A stretch of 42,079 nt of DNA from Weizmannia acidilactici (GTDB taxonomy: Bacteria; Bacillota; Bacilli; Bacillales; Bacillaceae_C): assembly GCF_008974225.1 (NCBI RefSeq), contig NZ_BKZR01000032.1, positions 1 to 42,079 of the forward strand, given 5' to 3'. A program made the position numbers and the translations under genes. A model generated the notes under the pieces. The model did not search any database. It was not told the origin of the DNA and was given only the letters and a program-made list of their open reading frames with translations. Below, piece by piece: positions 1 to 7,332 of the stretch; position 1 is the first letter of the stretch; every line of letters starts with the position of its first letter.

Positions 1-24
1 GCCATCGTTAGCTGATACAGATTA

Positions 25-462
25 TTATTTAACAGCGTATATTGCCTCTTGTAATTTTAACATTACGTCCCTAAGATTTTTTACTTTATTATCATTTTCT
101 GTCTCATCTTCTAAGTAAAAATCTGAAAAAGACTGATTTTCGTATCTTGGTACAATATGCATATGATAATGGGTTAATTCATTAAAAATACCACCATTTT
201 GACAAATTGTAATACCATCAGGTTTATACAATAACTTAATAGCCTTTGAAACAAGTATAGATGCCTTCATAATTGCATTTGCTGTATCCACATTGAGTTC
301 TTCCACTTCTTTAAAATGTTTCTTTGGTAGTATCAAAGTATGTCCATCATTAAAGGGAGCGTGGTCTAAGATACAAGTCACATACTCATCTTCGTACACA
401 ACATAAACTGGTAGTTTTTTGTTTGCTAATTCACTTCCTAAACAATACTTTTCTTGTGGCAT
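25..462 (-). CDS. HIT-family (histidine triad) nucleotide hydrolase/transferase, possible IS passenger
   Basis: A complete 145-residue protein of the HIT superfamily. The signature HYHMHIVPR near residues 98-106 gives the His-x-His-x-His triad that binds and attacks the alpha-phosphate of nucleotide substrates; an upstream DHAPFNDGHTLILPKKH segment is the usual HIT beta-sheet with the first conserved His. HIT proteins hydrolyse AMP-linked or dinucleoside polyphosphates; the substrate cannot be told from sequence. The start has a GGGGGAAACAT ribosome site. It lies 63 bases downstream of the transposase stop on the same strand, with no element end between them, so it probably travels with the IS. 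Its codon use is AT-rich like the transposase and unlike the host genes. Confidence 0.85.
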   Translation of the reverse strand: MPQEKYCLGSELANKKLPVYVVYEDEYVTCILDHAPFNDGHTLILPKKHFKEVEELNVDTANAIMKASILVSKAIKLLYKPDGITICQNGGIFNELTHYHMHIVPRYENQSFSDFYLEDETENDNKVKNLRDVMLKLQEAIYAVK

Positions 463-525
463 ATGTTTCCCCCTTTTTCTTCGTAATCTGTTTAGTTAGT
501 CGGAAAAGAAAACTTTATTCATAAA

Positions 526-1557
526 TTACACACTGAATTTAGATAAACGTAAACTATCATAAGTATCGGTCATTTCAAATACAAATGAGGATAGTAGGAA
601 CTCTTTGATATTGTGTTTTGTGCTTTCATTACTGCGACTATCTATAAACAAGAACCAAGCAAGGTAATTATCAAGATATTTTGTAGCCACACCTTTAAAA
701 CGGTCAATCCACTTCTTCATCCGAGAATGAAAACTGTTGACATTTTGAATGTGATATAAGCCTTTTATAACGTGCTTTCCATCATCGGATTTGATTCGGT
801 AATGCTTTAACCCTTTTTCTTTTGCATAGGTTTTGTATGCTCTCCAAGCATCTGTAACAAGCACATTGTCAGACGATAGTTTAGTACCAATGATAGTTTC
901 AATTTTGGTTTTTACAATACGCCCCATACAAGATACTTTGGAGACGGTTGCTTTTGTACGGTCTCTTGCAACAAGAACACATACTTGTTCGTGGCTGATT
1001 CCTCTGTGTTTGGATTTTCCTCCACGTTTTCGAGGCTTCCGTTCTGTAATGCCACGTTGCCCTTTTTGAGAGTACAAGAAATAGGTATCGTCAACTTCAA
1101 CGATACCTTCAAAATGGTCAAAATCCATTTGCTTTAAGGCGGATAGCAGTTTATGTCTCCAGTAAAAAAGTGTAACCCAAGTAACCCCTACGATTTCAGC
1201 CGATTTACGCAGGGAGTAGCCTTTGAACATACAATCCACAAATGTAATCCATTCATCACCTTTTCGGGTGCGAAAAAGAACGGGGTTAGTCGTATCCGTA
1301 AAGGTTTTAAGGCAACTTTTACAACGATACCGTTGACGACCCTTGACTTTTCCGAATCGAACAACGTGTTCAGATGTACAATGGGGACACTCGAAACCAT
1401 CTTTAAAACGAGTTTCCCTCATTTCGTTAATCAATCTACCACCAACGGAAGAGGTCGGGTCAACATAACGTTTTACCCATTGATATACTCGTTCCTTTTT
1501 AGTATGGGGTAACTTGTCGATGTATTTTAATAGGTTACTGAACGCTTTGTCCATCAT
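526..1557 (-). CDS. IS1595-family (ISXO2-like) transposase
   Basis: This is the transposase of the flanking insertion sequence. An N-terminal zinc ribbon is visible (CPHC near residues 57-60 and CKSC about 20 residues later), followed by a helix-turn-helix segment and a DDE-type core. The core shows VEVDDTYF (first Asp), VTDAWRAY (second Asp) and NSFHSRMKKW with YLDNYLAWF, the usual IS1595 C-terminal block. The ORF could open at a GTG at 1563, but GGGAG five bases before the ATG at 1557 makes that the better start, giving 343 residues. It appears intact and may be active. It is close to full family length. Confidence 0.9.
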   Translation of the reverse strand: MMDKAFSNLLKYIDKLPHTKKERVYQWVKRYVDPTSSVGGRLINEMRETRFKDGFECPHCTSEHVVRFGKVKGRQRYRCKSCLKTFTDTTNPVLFRTRKGDEWITFVDCMFKGYSLRKSAEIVGVTWVTLFYWRHKLLSALKQMDFDHFEGIVEVDDTYFLYSQKGQRGITERKPRKRGGKSKHRGISHEQVCVLVARDRTKATVSKVSCMGRIVKTKIETIIGTKLSSDNVLVTDAWRAYKTYAKEKGLKHYRIKSDDGKHVIKGLYHIQNVNSFHSRMKKWIDRFKGVATKYLDNYLAWFLFIDSRSNESTKHNIKEFLLSSFVFEMTDTYDSLRLSKFSV

Positions 1558-1612
1558 TAACACTCCCGAACCTTTGTTCTAATTGTAATTATAGCAAGAA
1601 CTTGGTTGCGTT

Positions 1613-1643
1613 TCAAATATCAACAATGTTCTTTAACAGAGCC
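1613..1643 (-). repeat. Terminal inverted repeat of the IS1595 element
   Basis: Read on the minus strand, the element begins GGCTCTGTTAAAGAACATTG. The repeat overlaps the last codons and stop (1633-1635) of the DEAD-box gene. The partner repeat is outside the window, so the exact outer base is inferred from family resemblance. Confidence 0.7.
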
Positions 1644-2739
1644 TTCTTTTTAAATCCAAATCCCTCGCTTTTGCATATTTTTTCAAAACGGTTTCTTCTT
1701 TTGGCGTAACGAGGGAAATAACGGTGCCTGCAATGGATCCGAGCCGGCCTGTCCTCCCTGAACGGTGCACGTACCGGGAAACATCCTCCGCCAAATCAAA
1801 ATGGATCACATGGGTAATCGAAGGAATATCCAAACCGCGCGCAGCCACATCTGTTGCCAAAAGGAGCGGAGCAGCCCCGTTCCGGAACAGCCGGACCGCT
1901 TTTTCCCGTTCTTCCTTCCGCATATCGCCATGCAGTTCGGCAGCAACAATTCCTTTATATCGCAGTTTTTCCGCCGCAACCGAAACATCCCATCTGTCAT
2001 TCAAAAATACAAGCGCCCGGACACCACCCATACGGGCAATTTTGCGCAGCTGTTCGATTTTATCGCGGGGGTCGCCGGTTACGATATATACATGCTCTAC
2101 CGGTTGTGCCGCATGATCTACTTTAACGTGGACAAGCATCGGATCTTTCATCAGTTCTTTTGCCTTTTGGACGACTGCTTCAGGTAAAGTCGCCGAAAAA
2201 AGCAGCAACTGGCAGTCCCGCAGAGCGGATTTGACAATTTTTCCAACTGTGCCGCTGTATTCTTTCCCAAGAAGCTGGTCCCCTTCATCGAGCACAATCG
2301 TTCTTACTTCATGCATTTTCAATTTTTTCTGCCGGATCAGTTCCAGGATGCGCCCGGGTGTGCCGGCCACAATTTGCGGGTGCTTTTTCAGTTTTTCAAT
2401 CTGCCTTTTCACATTTGCACCGCCGATCAGCGAAGCAGCCTGGATGCCGCTTCCCTCCGCCCATTTTCCGATTTCCGCCGTAATTTGCATGACGAGTTCC
2501 TTTGATGGGGCCAAAATCACGGCCTGGACATTTTTCTTTCCGGTTTCGATACGCTCGAGCACCGGTAGCAGATAGGAGAGCGTTTTTCCGGATCCTGTCG
2601 GCGATTCCGCGATCACATCCCGGCCATCTAAAACAAGCGGGATTGTTTTTTCCTGCACGCCCGTAAGGTGTTCAAACGAAGATTTGTCCCAATTTTGCCG
2701 CAAAAAAGTCTGTAGCGAATGAACGATAGTGTTTCCCAT
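1633..2739 (-). CDS. yfmL: DEAD-box RNA helicase, YfmL-like
   Basis: An ATP-dependent RNA helicase of 368 residues with both RecA-like domains. Motifs in order: AESPTGSGKT (Walker A), VAGTPGR (Ib), VLDEGDQLL (motif II, with Gly where most family members have Ala), LFSATLP (III), LLLATDVAARGLD (V) and HRSGRTGR (VI). It has no long C-terminal extension, as in YfmL of Bacillus subtilis, which acts in 50S ribosome assembly. AGGAG lies six bases before the ATG. The last two or three residues and the stop codon are read from the terminal repeat of the IS1595 element, so the native C-terminus has been replaced; the loss is probably only a few residues and the helicase core is intact. Confidence 0.85.
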   Translation of the reverse strand: MGNTIVHSLQTFLRQNWDKSSFEHLTGVQEKTIPLVLDGRDVIAESPTGSGKTLSYLLPVLERIETGKKNVQAVILAPSKELVMQITAEIGKWAEGSGIQAASLIGGANVKRQIEKLKKHPQIVAGTPGRILELIRQKKLKMHEVRTIVLDEGDQLLGKEYSGTVGKIVKSALRDCQLLLFSATLPEAVVQKAKELMKDPMLVHVKVDHAAQPVEHVYIVTGDPRDKIEQLRKIARMGGVRALVFLNDRWDVSVAAEKLRYKGIVAAELHGDMRKEEREKAVRLFRNGAAPLLLATDVAARGLDIPSITHVIHFDLAEDVSRYVHRSGRTGRLGSIAGTVISLVTPKEETVLKKYAKARDLDLKRRLC

Positions 2740-2792
2740 TTTTTTCTCCTAACATTTGTTTTTCAGTGCTTTTATCATACACTACCCCGGCC

Positions 2793-2846
2793 GGAAAAGA
2801 AAAGAACCCGGACCGGCAGCCCTTCAAAACGGGAGCCGGCACCGGG
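2793..2846 (-). terminator. Intrinsic terminator of adhE
   Basis: On the minus strand a GC-rich stem (2835-2846 with 2807-2817, one bulge) is followed by TTCTTTTCTTTT. It lies just after the adhE stop and before the helicase gene. Confidence 0.75.
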
Positions 2847-2861
2847 CTGATTGTATCATGA

Positions 2862-5474
2862 TTACTTTTCTTCAACACCGTCAAAAGCTTTGCGCAAAAT
2901 TTCCTCCAATTCGCTGACAAGCGGCAGTTTCGGGTTAGCAGGCGTGCATTGGTCTTCAAATGCACGGTCTGCAAGCAGGGAAACGCGTTTTTCGAAGTCT
3001 GCCCTTTTCACGCCGGCTGCTCTAAGGCTGAGCGGCATGTTGAACATTTTCGCCATCCGGATGATCTCCTGGATGAGGCTCTCTACGCCTTCCTCTGTTG
3101 TACTGGCTGGAAGGCCGAGGATTCTTGCGATCTCTGCATAGCGCTTGTCGGCTGTGAAATGCTCGTATTTCGGGAATGCCGCAAATTTTTTCGGTTTCAC
3201 CGCATTATAGCGGATCACGTGCGGCAGTAAAATGGCATTGGCGCGGCCGTGCGGAATATGGAATTCGGCGCCGATTTTATGGGCAAGAGAATGGTTGATG
3301 CCCAAGAATGCGTTCGAAAATGCCATCCCTGCCAGGGTCGATGCATTGTGCATTTTTTCGCGCGCCAACGCATCATTACCGTCCGCATACGCTCTCGGCA
3401 GGAATTCGTGGACAAGCTGGATTGCTTTGATTGCCAGGCCGTCCGTATAGTCATTGGCCATGTTCGAAACGTATGCTTCAATCGCGTGCGTCAGAACATC
3501 CATCCCGGTATCCGCAGTGACCGATTTCGGCACCGTCATGACGAATTGCGGGTCAATGATCGCTACATCCGGCGTCAATTCATAGTCCGCCAGCGGGTAT
3601 TTCATATTGTTCTTTTTATCCGAAATAACGGCAAAAGATGTTACTTCAGATCCGGTTCCGGACGTTGTCGGGATACATACAAGCTGCGCTTTTTGGCCGA
3701 GTTTCGGGAATTTTGCAACCCGTTTGCGGATATCCATAAATTTCTGCCTTAATTCATTGAAGTCGACTTCCGGATGTTCATAGAACAGCCACATGCCTTT
3801 GGCCGCGTCCATCGCAGAACCGCCGCCCAGCGCAATAATTACGTCCGGCTGGAAGCTTTCCATCGCCGCTGCGCCTTTGCGTACCGTTTCAATGGAAGGA
3901 TCCGGCTCTACTTCAGAGAAAATTTCACAGTGGACATAGTCCGGGCGTTTTCTTAAATAGTACAATACTTTATCGACATAGCCAAGCTTTACCATATCCG
4001 GGTCGGTGACGATAAAAGCGCTCGAGATGTCAGGCATTTTTTCCAGGTACTGTACCGAATTCTTTTCAAAATAGACGCGTGGCGGAATTTTAAACCATTG
4101 CATATTGACTCTCCGTTTTGCCATTGTTTTTACGTTATACAGGTTGATGACGCCGACGTTTGTAGAAACAGAGTTACCGCCGAATGTGCCGCAGCCCAGT
4201 GTCAAAGAAGGCATGTAGGCGTTGTAAATGTCGCCGATTGCCCCTTGGGAAGACGGAGAGTTTACGATAATGCGGCCGGCTTTCATCCTTAAACCGTATT
4301 GTTTGATCACTTCATCATTTTGCGAATGGATGACGGCTGAGTGGCCAAGGCCGCCGAATTCCAGCATCGCTTCCGCAAATTCAAAACCTTGTTTCGTGCT
4401 GTTTGCTTTGAAGCAGGCAAGAACCGGACTCAGTTTTTCCCTTGAAAGCGGATAGTCAGGACCAACGCCGGAGAGTTCCGCAATTAAAATTTTTGTATCT
4501 TCCGGAACATCGATTCCCGCCATTTTTGCGATTTCATAGGCCGGTTTGCCGACAATCGCGCCGTTCACCGATTGCGTTTTTTCGTTGATCACGGTTTTTT
4601 CGACTTTTTTCTTTTCGCTTTCGTTTAAGAAATAGCATTTGTTTGCGATCAATTCATTCTTCACTTGATCGTAAATTTCTTTGTCAATAATAACCGCTTG
4701 TTCGGATGCGCAGATCATGCCGTTGTCAAACGTTTTAGATAATATTAAGTCGTTGACGGCCCTTTGAATATCTGCGGTTTTTTCAATATAGCAAGGAACG
4801 TTGCCGGGTCCGACGCCGAGAGCCGGTTTGCCGCTCGAGTACGCGGATTTCACCATGCCCGATCCGCCCGTTGCAAGAATGAGCGAGATGCCCGGATGGT
4901 TCATTAATTGCTGTGTGGCTTCAATGGCCGGTTTTTCGATCCATTGGATGCAGTTTTCCGGCGCCCCCGCTTTAACAGCTGCATCGAGCATCACTTTCGC
5001 CGCATAGCTGCTTGATTTTTGCGCGGACGGATGGAACGCAAAAATGATCGGATTTCTTGTTTTAATCGAAATCAAAGCTTTAAACATTGTTGTTGAAGTC
5101 GGGTTGGTAACCGGTGTAACCCCTGCAATGACGCCGACCGGTTCAGCGATTTTTACAATTTCTTCATTTTCATTTTCTTCAATAATGCCGACGGTTTTGT
5201 TGTATTTGATGTTGTGGTAAATATATTCCGTCGCAAATAGGTTTTTCGTAATTTTATCTTCGTAGACGCCGCGTTTCGTCTCTTCGACTGCCATTTTTGC
5301 CAGCACCATATGCTGTTCCAAACCTGCCAGTGCCATTTGTTTCACAATGTGATCCACTTGTTCTTGGCTTAACTCCATAAATTCGCGCAGCGCTTTTTGC
5401 CCTTTGGCTACGAGCGAATCCACCATTTCCGTAATTTGAGCTGATTTGTCTACAACTTTTTCATCATCCGCCAT
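2862..5474 (-). CDS. adhE: Bifunctional acetaldehyde-CoA/alcohol dehydrogenase
   Basis: This cytosolic enzyme turns acetyl-CoA into acetaldehyde and then ethanol, consuming two NADH, and so regenerates NAD+ in fermentation. The N-terminal half is a CoA-acylating aldehyde dehydrogenase with the catalytic Cys in GMICASEQ at about residue 255. The C-terminal half is an iron-type alcohol dehydrogenase with GGGSAMDAAKG (nucleotide binding), GTGSEVTSFAVI and the metal-ligand region DTGMDVLTHAIEAY / NHSLAHKIGAEFHIPHGRAN. An ATG at 5489 is possible, but GGAGG eight bases before the ATG at 5474 makes that the better start (870 residues, normal for the family). Upstream palindromes at 5501-5518 and 5540-5557 indicate Rex and/or Fnr control, fitting an NADH- or oxygen-responsive fermentation gene. 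Confidence 0.97.
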   Translation of the reverse strand: MADDEKVVDKSAQITEMVDSLVAKGQKALREFMELSQEQVDHIVKQMALAGLEQHMVLAKMAVEETKRGVYEDKITKNLFATEYIYHNIKYNKTVGIIEENENEEIVKIAEPVGVIAGVTPVTNPTSTTMFKALISIKTRNPIIFAFHPSAQKSSSYAAKVMLDAAVKAGAPENCIQWIEKPAIEATQQLMNHPGISLILATGGSGMVKSAYSSGKPALGVGPGNVPCYIEKTADIQRAVNDLILSKTFDNGMICASEQAVIIDKEIYDQVKNELIANKCYFLNESEKKKVEKTVINEKTQSVNGAIVGKPAYEIAKMAGIDVPEDTKILIAELSGVGPDYPLSREKLSPVLACFKANSTKQGFEFAEAMLEFGGLGHSAVIHSQNDEVIKQYGLRMKAGRIIVNSPSSQGAIGDIYNAYMPSLTLGCGTFGGNSVSTNVGVINLYNVKTMAKRRVNMQWFKIPPRVYFEKNSVQYLEKMPDISSAFIVTDPDMVKLGYVDKVLYYLRKRPDYVHCEIFSEVEPDPSIETVRKGAAAMESFQPDVIIALGGGSAMDAAKGMWLFYEHPEVDFNELRQKFMDIRKRVAKFPKLGQKAQLVCIPTTSGTGSEVTSFAVISDKKNNMKYPLADYELTPDVAIIDPQFVMTVPKSVTADTGMDVLTHAIEAYVSNMANDYTDGLAIKAIQLVHEFLPRAYADGNDALAREKMHNASTLAGMAFSNAFLGINHSLAHKIGAEFHIPHGRANAILLPHVIRYNAVKPKKFAAFPKYEHFTADKRYAEIARILGLPASTTEEGVESLIQEIIRMAKMFNMPLSLRAAGVKRADFEKRVSLLADRAFEDQCTPANPKLPLVSELEEILRKAFDGVEEK

Positions 5475-5500
5475 GATCGTGGCCTCCATTCAAAAAGGTT

Positions 5501-5518
5501 TTGTGAAAATTTTCACAT
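5501..5518 (-). promoter_or_regulatory. Rex/Fnr-type operator 1 of adhE
   Basis: TTGTGAAAATTTTCACAT contains a 16-base perfect palindrome and matches the Rex consensus TTGTGAA-N4-TTCACAA at all but the last base. It also fits the Fnr/Crp pattern TGTGA-N6-TCACA, so the protein bound is not decided by sequence. Confidence 0.75.
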
Positions 5519-5539
5519 GCAAAACCAAAAAAAATATAA

Positions 5540-5557
5540 TTGTGAATGAGTTCACAA
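5540..5557 (-). promoter_or_regulatory. Rex/Fnr-type operator 2 of adhE
   Basis: TTGTGAATGAGTTCACAA is a perfect match to TTGTGAA-N4-TTCACAA. Its centre is 39 bases from operator 1, nearly four helical turns, so two dimers would lie on the same DNA face. Confidence 0.85.
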
Positions 5558-5592
5558 ATATGTGTTGTGAGGCATCTCTTCCTCTTGACTCC

Positions 5593-5598
5593 ATTATA
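5593..5598 (-). promoter_or_regulatory. Probable -10 box of adhE
   Basis: A perfect TATAAT on the minus strand, without a good -35 box at 16-18 bases. If used, transcription would begin near 5586, and both operators would be downstream of the start point, where a repressor could block elongation. Confidence 0.45.
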
Positions 5599-5806
5599 AA
5601 CGATTTCACATAATATAACTGTGTCTGATTTGTGACAAATGAATAAAAGATTAATAATCCTTTTTCAAAAAATATTGCTTTGCTGCTTAGGTTCAATTAA
5701 AATAAATGTTTTTATTATTTCACTGTTGTAAGTGCTTTCATTTTTGATGAATAAATATGCACATATATACAAAGATCTCACTTGTGAAAAATGCGCATTC
5801 ACAATG

Positions 5807-5847
5807 AAAAATAAAAAAGGAGATGAATTTTATGCAAAAACATCTCC
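5807..5847 (-). terminator. Intrinsic terminator of corA
   Basis: On the minus strand GGAGATG (5841-5847 arm) pairs with CATCTCC (5819-5825 arm) around a 15-base loop, followed by TTTTTTATTTTT. It lies 16 bases after the corA stop. Confidence 0.75.
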
Positions 5848-5862
5848 CCACAGCTAACTGTT

Positions 5863-6804
5863 TCAAAAATATTTTTTCTTCCAAAAAATGACAGCCGTTA
5901 CACAGGAAAGTATCAATGAGGTCAGGAAAGCCATCCAGAAACCGTGCGCACTTGAATGCCATGGCATGCCTTGCAAGTTCATGCCGAAAAAACTGGAAAC
6001 CATCGTCGGCAGTGACAGGATAATCGTGAAGGTTGTCAAAAATTTCATTACAGCGTTCACGTTATTGGAAATGACTGACGCATACGCATCCATCATGCCG
6101 CTTAAAATGTTGCTGTGCACTTCACACATTTCAATCGCCTGTTTGACCTCAATCATGACATCATCCAGCAGATCCATATCATCTTCATACACTTTCAAGA
6201 AATGCTGCCGCGTCATTTTTTCCATCACAATTTTGTTGGCTTTCAGAGAAGTGGTAAAATAAACGAGCGTTTTTTCGAGGCTCAGAAGTTCAAAAAGTTC
6301 TTCATTCCGCATCGACTCGTGCAGTTCGCGTTCGATCAGGCTCGATCGGCGGTCAATATATTTCAAGTAATTCAAATAATAGCTTGCAATTTCATAAAGG
6401 ATTTGAAGGGTAAATCTCGTTTTCATGTAGGAGTAAAATCCCCGTACCCGCCTGTGGATAAATTTTCCGATTATCGGATTTTCCTGCAGGCAAACGGTAA
6501 TGAAATAAAAAGGCGTGACGATAATCCCGAGCGGAATGGTATCATACAGCGCGGAGTCCACATCGTCTTTTACCTTTACAGGAAGGCCGACAATGATTAA
6601 AATATCATCGTCTTCTTTTTCAATACGTGAGCGTTCGTCAACATCCAAAGGGTCTTTAATAAAATCAACCGGAATATTGGTTTGTTGTACGACCCAATTG
6701 ATTTCTTCTTCTGTCGGATTCACAAGGTTCATCCAGCACCCTTTTGACAAGGTGTCTATTTCTTGCAGTTTGCCGCTTTCATTCGTTAAATATATATTTA
6801 ACAT
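5863..6804 (-). CDS. corA: CorA-family magnesium/divalent cation channel
   Basis: A membrane channel for Mg2+ and possibly Co2+ or Ni2+. The protein has a long acidic and helical cytosolic N-terminal part and two C-terminal membrane helices. The first helix ends in FFGMNL, carrying the family's GMN selectivity-filter motif, and the second is in the last 30 residues before a basic tail (FWKKKYF). An upstream ATG at 6843 exists, but AGGAGGT lies about eight bases before the ATG at 6804, giving 313 residues, close to the usual length. It is monocistronic, with a terminator at 5807-5847. No M-box or other Mg2+ sensor leader was recognised upstream. Confidence 0.9.
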   Translation of the reverse strand: MLNIYLTNESGKLQEIDTLSKGCWMNLVNPTEEEINWVVQQTNIPVDFIKDPLDVDERSRIEKEDDDILIIVGLPVKVKDDVDSALYDTIPLGIIVTPFYFITVCLQENPIIGKFIHRRVRGFYSYMKTRFTLQILYEIASYYLNYLKYIDRRSSLIERELHESMRNEELFELLSLEKTLVYFTTSLKANKIVMEKMTRQHFLKVYEDDMDLLDDVMIEVKQAIEMCEVHSNILSGMMDAYASVISNNVNAVMKFLTTFTIILSLPTMVSSFFGMNLQGMPWHSSAHGFWMAFLTSLILSCVTAVIFWKKKYF

Positions 6805-7108
6805 GCAGCCACCTCCTCTTGTATTTTGAGGAAGCTCATGCATACTTTACTCTTCCAGAGATTGATAACCTTTTGGATTTGATGAGGTCAGTATGAAGAC
6901 TTCCTCTTGCGTATGTTTCATGTACGACCTCGGATGCGCGTCTGAATCCATAAGTTATCATCTCCTTTTTTCCTTGTATGATGATTTGCGGCCGATTTCC
7001 GCAACCACCTTATTATACCACAATATAGTATGCGTGAATATGTCCGCCCGTTATTTTTTTGCTGGACAATTTTTCGTACTCCACGTCCAGGAAAAGTTTT
7101 TTTAAGTA
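6805..7108. other. Intergenic stretch without recognised gene
   Basis: Between corA and the tRNA terminator. It holds the corA ribosome site (6812-6817) and presumably its promoter. I see no convincing coding frame, tRNA or riboswitch here. Confidence 0.5.
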
Positions 7109-7153
7109 TAAAAAAAGCAATATAACCGCACATCATGCCGATTATATTGCTTT
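7109..7153 (-). terminator. Intrinsic terminator after tRNA-Lys
   Basis: A perfect 12-base-pair AT-rich stem (7114-7125 with 7142-7153) starts five bases beyond the mature tRNA 3' end, followed on the minus strand by a T run. Confidence 0.8.
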
Positions 7154-7157
7154 GCTA

Positions 7158-7230
7158 TGGGACATGAGGGGCTCGAACCCACGACCCGCTGATTAAGAGT
7201 CAGCTGCTCTCCCAACTGAGCTAATGTCCC
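7158..7230 (-). tRNA. tRNA-Lys (anticodon CTT)
   Basis: A 73-base cloverleaf. The acceptor stem is GGGACAT/ATGTCCC with discriminator A. The D-arm is AGCTCAGTTGGGAGAGC. The anticodon stem GCTGA/TCAGC encloses the loop CTCTTAA, giving anticodon CTT, which reads AAG. The T-arm contains GGTTCGAGCC. CCA is not encoded. Its own terminator follows immediately. Confidence 0.97.
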
Positions 7231-7332
7231 GCTGATGACAATAAATATATTAGCACAATTTCTAGATGCGGGCAAGAATAAAATTTTTCCTGCCCGCCAA
7301 CAGGTGTGAAATGGGTTTTCACTATTTAAGGC

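Larger units (their letters stand above)
1..1643 (-). mobile_element. IS1595-family insertion sequence, right part; left end lies outside the window
   Basis: The element end at about 1613-1643 reads, on the minus strand, GGCTCTGTTAAAGAACATTG followed by TTGATATTT, which is the GGCTCT-type terminus I associate with IS1595-group elements. The transposase starts about 85 bases inside this end. The matching second end is not present between the transposase and the HIT gene (463-525) nor in bases 1-24, so the HIT gene appears to lie inside the element and the other end must be left of base 1. IS1595-family elements with passenger genes are known. Base composition is clearly more AT-rich than the host genes from 1644 on. 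The probable 8-base target duplicate beside this end would be 1644-1651; it cannot be verified here. Confidence 0.75.

Noticed and set aside
463..525. Possible second end of the IS1595 element between HIT gene and transposase
   Set aside because: No GGCTCT-type sequence or similarity to the end at 1613-1643 is present in this gap.
5629..5640. Further Rex site (TTTGTGACAAAT) upstream of adhE
   Set aside because: Only one half-site fits and the spacing of the other half is wrong.
7268..7297. Inverted repeat downstream of panF as a terminator
   Set aside because: The 7-base-pair stem GCGGGCA/TGCCCGC is real, but no T run follows on either strand, so I do not call it a terminator.
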